From Noviherbaspirillum sp. (GTDB lineage: Bacteria; Pseudomonadota; Gammaproteobacteria; Burkholderiales; Burkholderiaceae): 9,838 nucleotides of DNA. Location: NCBI GenBank assembly GCA_028292785.1, contig JAQGLQ010000373.1, forward strand, positions 1-9,838, written 5' to 3'. A model generated the notes under the pieces. It searched no databases. It had not been told where the DNA came from and saw only the letters and a list, made by a program, of their open reading frames with translations. Made by a program: the position numbers and the translations under genes. Each line of letters opens with the position of its first letter. The first letter of the stretch is position 1. Positions 6,354-9,838 of the stretch are shown here, one piece after another.

Positions 6354-7051
6354 CAGCGTACCTGCCGTTGCAGTATGTTGGAAAACTCTTCGATGAAGCT
6401 TTCGAAACGGATCGCAAGCCGGTCGATATCATGCGAATAACGGTTATACGCAACCACTGCCGGAATCGCGGCGAACAGACCGATGGCGGTCGCCACCAGC
6501 GCTTCGGCGATGCCGGGGGCGACGGATGCGAGCGTGGCCTGCTGCACGTTCGCCAGTCCGCGGAACGCGTTCATGATGCCCCATACCGTGCCGAACAGGC
6601 CGACATATGGTGAAACCGAACCCACGGAAGCAAGGAAAGCCAGATGCGATTCGAGCGCATCCATCTCGCGCTGATAAGCCGCCCGCATTGCGCGGCGGGC
6701 GCCGTCCACCATGCTGGTGGGATCGGCGTTACGGTTCGCGAGCGACAACTTGATCTTGTTGAATTCACTCATTCCCGACTCGAAGATGCGTTCCAGCGCA
6801 CCGCTGGAATTTGCGCTCTTGCGGCGATTGGAAGTGGCGTCCTCATACAGTGCATTGAGGTTGCCCCCCGACCAGAATGCGCGTTCGAAATCCTCGGTCT
6901 GGCTTTGCGCGCTTCTGATCGCAAAAAACTTGCGGAAGATATAGGTCCAGCTCATGATCGACACGAGCAATAGCAGTGCCATGACGAGCTGCACGAGCAG
7001 GGAAGCATTGCTGATCAGCGAAATGAAGGAAAGGTCTTGTGTAACGGTCAT
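6353..7051 (-). CDS. tolQ: TolQ, motor subunit (MotA/TolQ/ExbB family)
   Basis: Polytopic inner-membrane subunit of the Tol proton channel. 232 residues from ATG at 7051, matching the usual ~230. An in-frame GTG at 7087 would add 12 residues but has no ribosome site, and MTVTQDLSF is the expected TolQ N-terminus. There are three membrane helices: ~15-37 (SNASLLVQLVMALLLLVSIM), ~137-160 and ~170-200. The signature GSVSPYVGLFGTVWGIMNAF (144-163) and ALVATAIGLFAAIPAVVAYN supply the conserved channel threonines T155 and T188. The cytoplasmic loop lies between helices 1 and 2. The ribosome site is weak. The 85 bases to ybgC hold no clear promoter or terminator that I can see. Confidence 0.97.
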   Translation of the reverse strand: MTVTQDLSFISLISNASLLVQLVMALLLLVSIMSWTYIFRKFFAIRSAQSQTEDFERAFWSGGNLNALYEDATSNRRKSANSSGALERIFESGMSEFNKIKLSLANRNADPTSMVDGARRAMRAAYQREMDALESHLAFLASVGSVSPYVGLFGTVWGIMNAFRGLANVQQATLASVAPGIAEALVATAIGLFAAIPAVVAYNRYSHDIDRLAIRFESFIEEFSNILQRQVR

Positions 7052-7136
7052 TGGTCGACTTAAGGTGATAGACGAATTGTTGTGCACGCGCGGGGTCGCC
7101 GATTTTCGTCAGTACGATCGAGCCTGCATGGAGAAG

Positions 7137-7610
7137 CTACCCGGGATGTTTTATTTTCGCTAATACGACTTCCGGGATGGGACTGGGACGAAACGTCTCA
7201 ACGTCGACGCATCCGACCTTGATTCGTCCGCTGCTGAGCAATTGCATCGATGCTCCGGCGCCGTCTCGGCTTACGCGCCACGCCTGCTGCACGAATTGTA
7301 CCGAAGCTTTGCCCAGCTTTTCGACTACGACGGACACTTTCAGTTCATCATCGAGCTTTGCAGGCGCATGATAGTCCACCGTGGTGCTTCTGACGATGAA
7401 CATGATCCGGTGCGACTCGCTCAGCGCCTGCTGGCTTACTCCTGCCGTACGCAGCCATTCGGTGCGCGCGCGTTCGAAAAATTTCAGATAGTTTGCATAA
7501 AACACCACGCCGCCGGTATCGGTATCTTCGTAATACACGCGAAGGTTCCAGCTGAAATCCGACGACGTCTTGGGTTCTGTGTGCTGTCCGTGACTTGGAG
7601 GTAGTGTCAT
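7137..7610 (-). CDS. ybgC: YbgC, acyl-CoA thioesterase of the tol-pal cluster (hotdog fold)
   Basis: A 4HBT hotdog thioesterase that hydrolyses acyl-CoA or acyl-ACP in the cytoplasm. It is found with tol-pal in many Proteobacteria, and its link to the Tol function is still loose. 157 residues against 134 in E. coli; most of the difference is an N-terminal extension of ~13 residues (MTLPPSHGQHTEPKTSSDFS precedes the conserved WNLRVYYEDTD). The active-site motif is YYEDTDTGGVVFYANYL, with catalytic Asp31 equivalent to E. coli Asp18; the His of the E. coli motif (VVYHASY) is Tyr38 here. Also visible are FFERARTEWLR and VDYHAPAKLDDEL. The start is forced: the three bases before the ATG are an in-frame TGA, and no other start codon occurs before the conserved region. 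No Shine-Dalgarno is visible. It lies 20 bases after the SDR stop. Confidence 0.95.
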   Translation of the reverse strand: MTLPPSHGQHTEPKTSSDFSWNLRVYYEDTDTGGVVFYANYLKFFERARTEWLRTAGVSQQALSESHRIMFIVRSTTVDYHAPAKLDDELKVSVVVEKLGKASVQFVQQAWRVSRDGAGASMQLLSSGRIKVGCVDVETFRPSPIPEVVLAKIKHPG

Positions 7611-7630
7611 TCAATAAACAGATCTGGTTG

Positions 7631-8377
7631 CTATGTGGTTCGCTTGACCGCGAACGCTGAAAATCCCTGGCAGGTCGGCATCATCTCGATGTAATTGATG
7701 TTCACGTGGGGCGGAAGGGTCGCGATCCAGTACGCGGTTTCCGCTATGTCATGCGCGGCAAGAGGCACAGTGCCTTCATACACCTTGGCGGCCGCCGCAT
7801 CGTCCTTGAGCCGGACATTGGAAAATTCCGTGCCGCCGCACAGTCCCGGTGCGATGTTGGTCGCCCGCACTCCTGTGCCCACCAGATCGGCGCGCAGGTT
7901 CAGGGTGAACTGGTCGACGAAGGCCTTGGTCGCGCCATAGACATTCCCGCCAGGGTATGGATAGGCGCCGGCAACCGAACCGAGATTGATGATGGTACCG
8001 CTGCCGCGGGCAACCATTGCCGGCAGCAGGCGGTGCGTCATCGTCACCAATCCTTTGCAGTTCGTGTCGATCATCGTCTCCCACTCTTCGAGCGACGCCT
8101 TGTACGCCGGCTCGATGCCGAGGGCGAGGCCGGCGTTATTGATGAGGACATCGATTTCGCGCCAGTCGGCGGGCAGGGTGGCAAGGGCATGGTCGATCGA
8201 CGTCTTGCTGCGCACATCCATTTCAAGCGCCAGCAGCGCAGGGCCGAGTTCCGCAGCAAGCGCATCCAGCCTATCCTTGCGTCTTCCGGTAGCGATTACC
8301 TTGTGACCGTGGTTCGCAAATTTGCGCGCCATTTGGGCGCCGAATCCCGAGGTGGCTCCTGTAATCAGAACGATCAT
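7631..8377 (-). CDS. ydfG: YdfG-type short-chain dehydrogenase (3-hydroxy acid / L-allo-threonine dehydrogenase)
   Basis: Cytosolic NADP-dependent SDR. E. coli YdfG oxidises L-serine, L-allo-threonine and 3-hydroxy acids, and also acts on malonic semialdehyde. The protein is 248 residues, the same length as I recall for E. coli, with the same landmarks at the same numbers: GATSGFG (7-13) for the nucleotide, ATGRR (29-33) as expected for NADP, NNAGLALG (80-87), Asn106, and the catalytic Ser134, Tyr147 and Lys151 (YGATK). The C-terminal EMMPTCQGF also fits the family. The ATG at 8377 is chosen because GAGGG lies 7 bases upstream and MIVLITGA is the expected N-terminus; an in-frame TTG at 8410 would begin inside a palindrome. 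It is the first gene of the minus-strand cluster, divergent from glyA. A serine/threonine dehydrogenase beside serine hydroxymethyltransferase is suggestive, but they are on separate transcripts. Confidence 0.93.
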   Translation of the reverse strand: MIVLITGATSGFGAQMARKFANHGHKVIATGRRKDRLDALAAELGPALLALEMDVRSKTSIDHALATLPADWREIDVLINNAGLALGIEPAYKASLEEWETMIDTNCKGLVTMTHRLLPAMVARGSGTIINLGSVAGAYPYPGGNVYGATKAFVDQFTLNLRADLVGTGVRATNIAPGLCGGTEFSNVRLKDDAAAAKVYEGTVPLAAHDIAETAYWIATLPPHVNINYIEMMPTCQGFSAFAVKRTT

Positions 8378-8390
8378 GACAATTCCCTCT

Positions 8391-8410
8391 TTAAGTTGCG
8401 CGCAACTCAA
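8391..8410. promoter_or_regulatory. Palindrome (candidate operator) at the ydfG promoter/leader
   Basis: A perfect 14-bp palindrome AGTTGCGCGCAACT (8394-8407), extendable to 20 bp with one mismatched pair. On the minus strand it lies just after a possible -10 box TACAAT (complement of 8412-8417) and just before the ydfG Shine-Dalgarno. It would therefore cover the expected transcription start. A matching -35 box is not evident. It could be a repressor operator or a hairpin in the mRNA leader. Confidence 0.45.
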
Positions 8411-8459
8411 AATTGTAGCTGAATGCGGAGATCGTGCTTTTCGCCATCAATTCTGCCGG

Positions 8460-8478
8460 AATACGAGCCATGCGTATT
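8460..8478. promoter_or_regulatory. Inverted repeat upstream of the glyA promoter
   Basis: AATACG (8460-8465) and CGTATT (8473-8478) are separated by 7 bases, ending 11 bases before the glyA -35 box. The size and position suit a binding site for a dimeric regulator, but a 6-bp repeat can occur by chance. Confidence 0.3.
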
Positions 8479-8489
8479 TTGGACGAGCC

Positions 8490-8518
8490 TTGCTGAAATA
8501 GCCCGCGTATCTTACAAT
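8490..8518 (+). promoter_or_regulatory. glyA: Sigma-70 promoter of glyA
   Basis: TTGCTG (8490-8495) and TACAAT (8513-8518) are separated by 17 bases. The predicted start near 8525 places the first base of the riboswitch P1 helix (8533) within ~10 bases of the 5' end, as expected for a riboswitch leader. The -35 box is weak (four of six). Confidence 0.65.
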
Positions 8519-8532
8519 TTACTACCATTTCA

Positions 8533-8631
8533 TCTCACGTAACTGGCGAAAAGCCGGAGCCTTCGGTTCCGGCGACAAGGTGGGTACCCACCGGGGAACG
8601 TGAGATTTCTTAGCCGTTCGCCTGGGCAGCC
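8533..8631 (+). ncRNA. ZTP riboswitch aptamer (pfl motif)
   Basis: Senses ZMP/ZTP, the purine intermediate AICAR phosphate that accumulates when 10-formyl-THF is low, and turns on folate/one-carbon and purine genes. Conserved parts appear in order. P1 is tctcacgt (8533-8540) with acgtgaga (8598-8605), a perfect 8 bp. Next comes the ACTGGCG core (8542-8548). A variable hairpin gccggag...ttccggc (8553-8573) with a UUCG-type loop follows. Then GGTGGGTACCCACCGGGGAA (8579-8598) holds the P2-region CACCGGGGA. After a short linker, the hallmark CGCCTGGGCA (8619-8628) closes a small P4 stem, gcc 8613-8615 with ggc 8625-8627. These match the pfl consensus as I remember it (RCUGGCG ... CACCGGGGA ... 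CGCCUGGGC). The position directly upstream of glyA is a known context for this class. The base before the ACTGG core is A where I recall a common G. Confidence 0.92.
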
Positions 8632-8661
8632 ACAAATGGAACGCACGACTGAGGCTGCCTG
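8623..8661 (+). promoter_or_regulatory. Candidate switching helix in the glyA leader
   Basis: ggcagcc (8625-8631) pairs perfectly with ggctgcc (8653-8659); two G-U pairs extend it to 9 bp, with a 21-base loop. Its 5' arm overlaps the end of the conserved CGCCTGGGCA and the 3' strand of P4, so the helix and the ligand-bound aptamer exclude each other. No T-run follows, so it is not an intrinsic terminator. The rest of the leader (8662-8797) holds a 6-bp hairpin gcccac/gtgggc (8738-8753) inside ctgcg/cgcag (8711-8715 with 8754-8758), and the glyA Shine-Dalgarno GGAG (8788-8791). Confidence 0.4.
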
Positions 8662-8797
8662 TCATTCTTCCGTGGCCCTCATTCGATTTCAGCTTCCGGC
8701 AAAAAGCCATCTGCGTTCGTGCGGTATCGTGACGTCCGCCCACGTGCGTGGGCCGCAGGCAAACCGGTTTCGCATATTTCATCGATTGGAGTTTTTT

Positions 8798-9838
8798 ATG
8801 TTCGCAAAAGACCACACCATCGCCAAAGTCGACCCCGAACTTTGGTCTGCCATCCAGCTCGAAAACCAGCGCCAGCAGGACCATATCGAACTGATCGCAT
8901 CCGAGAACTATACGTCGCCCGCAGTCATGGAAGCGCAGGGCTCCCAGTTGACAAACAAATATGCGGAGGGGTATCCGGGCAAGCGATATTATGGCGGCTG
9001 CGAATTTGTCGACGTCGCGGAAACCCTGGCGATCAACCGGCTCAAGGAACTGTTCGGCGCCGAGGCCGCGAACGTACAGCCGAATTCCGGCTCCCAGGCA
9101 AACCAGGGCGTATTCTTCGCGATGCTCAAGCCGGGCGATACGATCATGGGCATGTCACTAGCGGAAGGCGGCCATCTTACGCACGGCATGGCGCTGAACA
9201 TGTCGGGCAAATGGTTCAACGTCGTATCCTATGGTCTGAATGACAAGGAAGAAATCGACTACGATGCCATGGAGCGGCTAGCGCGCGAGCACAAGCCCAA
9301 GCTGATCGTCGCGGGCGCATCCGCCTATGCGTTGCGCATCGATTTCGAGCGCTTTGCCAAGGTGGCCAAGGAGATCGGCGCATACTTCATGGTCGATATG
9401 GCGCACTACGCGGGCCTTATTGCCGCAGGTGTCTATCCCAATCCGGTACCCTATGCAGACTTCGTGACTTCCACCACGCACAAATCCTTGCGCGGACCGC
9501 GCGGTGGCATCATCCTCATGAAGGCTGAATATGAAAAAGCCATCAACTCCGCGATCTTTCCGGGAATTCAGGGTGGTCCGCTGATGCATGTGATCGCAGG
9601 CAAAGCGGTTGCTTTCAAAGAGGCTCTGACTCCTGAATTCAAGGAATATCAGCAACAGGTCGTGAACAATGCGGATGCGCTGGCGAAGGCGTTGATCGCA
9701 CGCGGCTTGCGCATCGTTTCAGGCCGCACCGAGTCGCATGTCATGCTGGTGGATTTGCGCGCCAAGAAAATCACGGGCAAGGAAGCCGAAGCCATTCTGG
9801 GCAGTGCGCATATTACCTGCAACAAGAACGCGATTCCG
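8798..9838 (+). CDS. glyA: GlyA, serine hydroxymethyltransferase (3' end outside the window)
   Basis: PLP enzyme that converts serine plus tetrahydrofolate to glycine plus 5,10-methylene-THF, the main cytosolic source of one-carbon units. The frame is open from ATG 8798 (GGAG 6 bases upstream) to the window end: 347 codons, against ~415 expected, so about 70 residues are missing by truncation at the window edge. Landmarks fall at the E. coli numbers: Glu57 (KYAEGYPG), the YYGGCEFVD loop, SGSQAN (98-102), Asp200 and His203 (VDMAHYAG), and the PLP Schiff-base Lys229 in [13 protein letters not shown], followed by [18 protein letters not shown]. No frameshift or missing active-site residue was seen. 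Transcription starts at 8490-8518, with the ZTP riboswitch in the leader; it is divergent from ydfG. Confidence 0.98.
   Translation, partial: MFAKDHTIAKVDPELWSAIQLENQRQQDHIELIASENYTSPAVMEAQGSQLTNKYAEGYPGKRYYGGCEFVDVAETLAINRLKELFGAEAANVQPNSGSQANQGVFFAMLKPGDTIMGMSLAEGGHLTHGMALNMSGKWFNVVSYGLNDKEEIDYDAMERLAREHKPKLIVAGASAYALRIDFERFAKVAKEIGAYFMVDMAHYAGLIAAGVYPNPVPYADFVTSTTHKSLRGPRGGIILMKAEYEKAINSAIFPGIQGGPLMHVIAGKAVAFKEALTPEFKEYQQQVVNNADALAKALIARGLRIVSGRTESHVMLVDLRAKKITGKEAEAILGSAHITCNKNAIP

Noticed and set aside
5226..6440. A 404-codon plus-strand open frame opposite tolA and tolR
   Set aside because: It is the mirror of the Lys/Glu-rich TolA coil, which reads as Phe/Leu-rich on the other strand; there is no domain or ribosome site, and tolA/tolR are certain.
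7052..7136. Promoter between ybgC and tolQ
   Set aside because: No acceptable -35/-10 pair on the minus strand in these 85 bases.
7706..8422. A 238-codon plus-strand open frame opposite the SDR gene
   Set aside because: The SDR on the minus strand has every catalytic residue at the expected number; the antisense frame has no recognisable feature.
8738..8753. Hairpin gcccac/gtgggc before glyA as an intrinsic terminator
   Set aside because: No T-run follows; it may be leader structure but not a terminator.
1..9838. Mobile element, defence island or CRISPR content
   Set aside because: No transposase, integrase, repeat-spacer array or terminal repeats; every recognised gene is core envelope or metabolic function.

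Overview
The window looks like a chromosomal core segment of a betaproteobacterium, most likely Burkholderiales and probably Oxalobacteraceae (Herminiimonas/Herbaspirillum-like). This rests on remembered protein styles (TolQ, Pal, GlyA with [11 protein letters not shown], the tRNA-Lys) and on the gene order; I could not run a search. Base composition and coding style look uniform. I see no insertion sequence, integrase, phage gene or CRISPR array.

Layout, left to right. (1) The 3' end of a plus-strand L,D-transpeptidase with an NTF2-like C-terminal domain runs into the window and ends at an intrinsic terminator (539-568). (2) About 360 bases follow with no convincing gene. (3) A plus-strand orphan gene (926-1960, probable TTG start) encodes a single-pass membrane protein with a low-complexity tail and a four-cysteine C-terminus. 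It converges on a tRNA-Lys(UUU) gene, and the two share a bidirectional terminator (2026-2054). (4) On the minus strand, from about 8377 down to 2357, lies the envelope cluster ydfG-like SDR, ybgC, tolQ, tolR, tolA, tolB, pal, cpoB, followed by tRNA-Lys with its own near-consensus promoter. (5) A 420-base divergent region separates the SDR gene from plus-strand glyA, which leaves the window about 70 codons before its expected end. This region holds a glyA promoter, a ZTP (pfl-type) riboswitch aptamer and two inverted repeats.

How it works together. TolQ-TolR form the proton-driven inner-membrane motor. TolA carries the force across the periplasm to TolB and Pal at the outer membrane, CpoB links Tol to peptidoglycan synthesis, and YbgC is the acyl-CoA thioesterase that usually accompanies the cluster. 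Junctions are tight: 1-nt stop/start overlaps at tolQ/tolR and pal/cpoB, and 6-nt gaps at tolR/tolA and tolA/tolB. This suggests a translationally coupled operon. The ZTP riboswitch ties glyA, and so the supply of one-carbon folates, to the purine intermediate ZMP/ZTP, which builds up when 10-formyl-THF is short.

Most of the window is housekeeping. The items that deserve a second look are the ZTP riboswitch and its unresolved output mechanism, the orphan cysteine-motif membrane protein, the palindromes in the ydfG/glyA divergent region, and small oddities in CpoB, TolA and YbgC. I found no convincing new multi-gene system.
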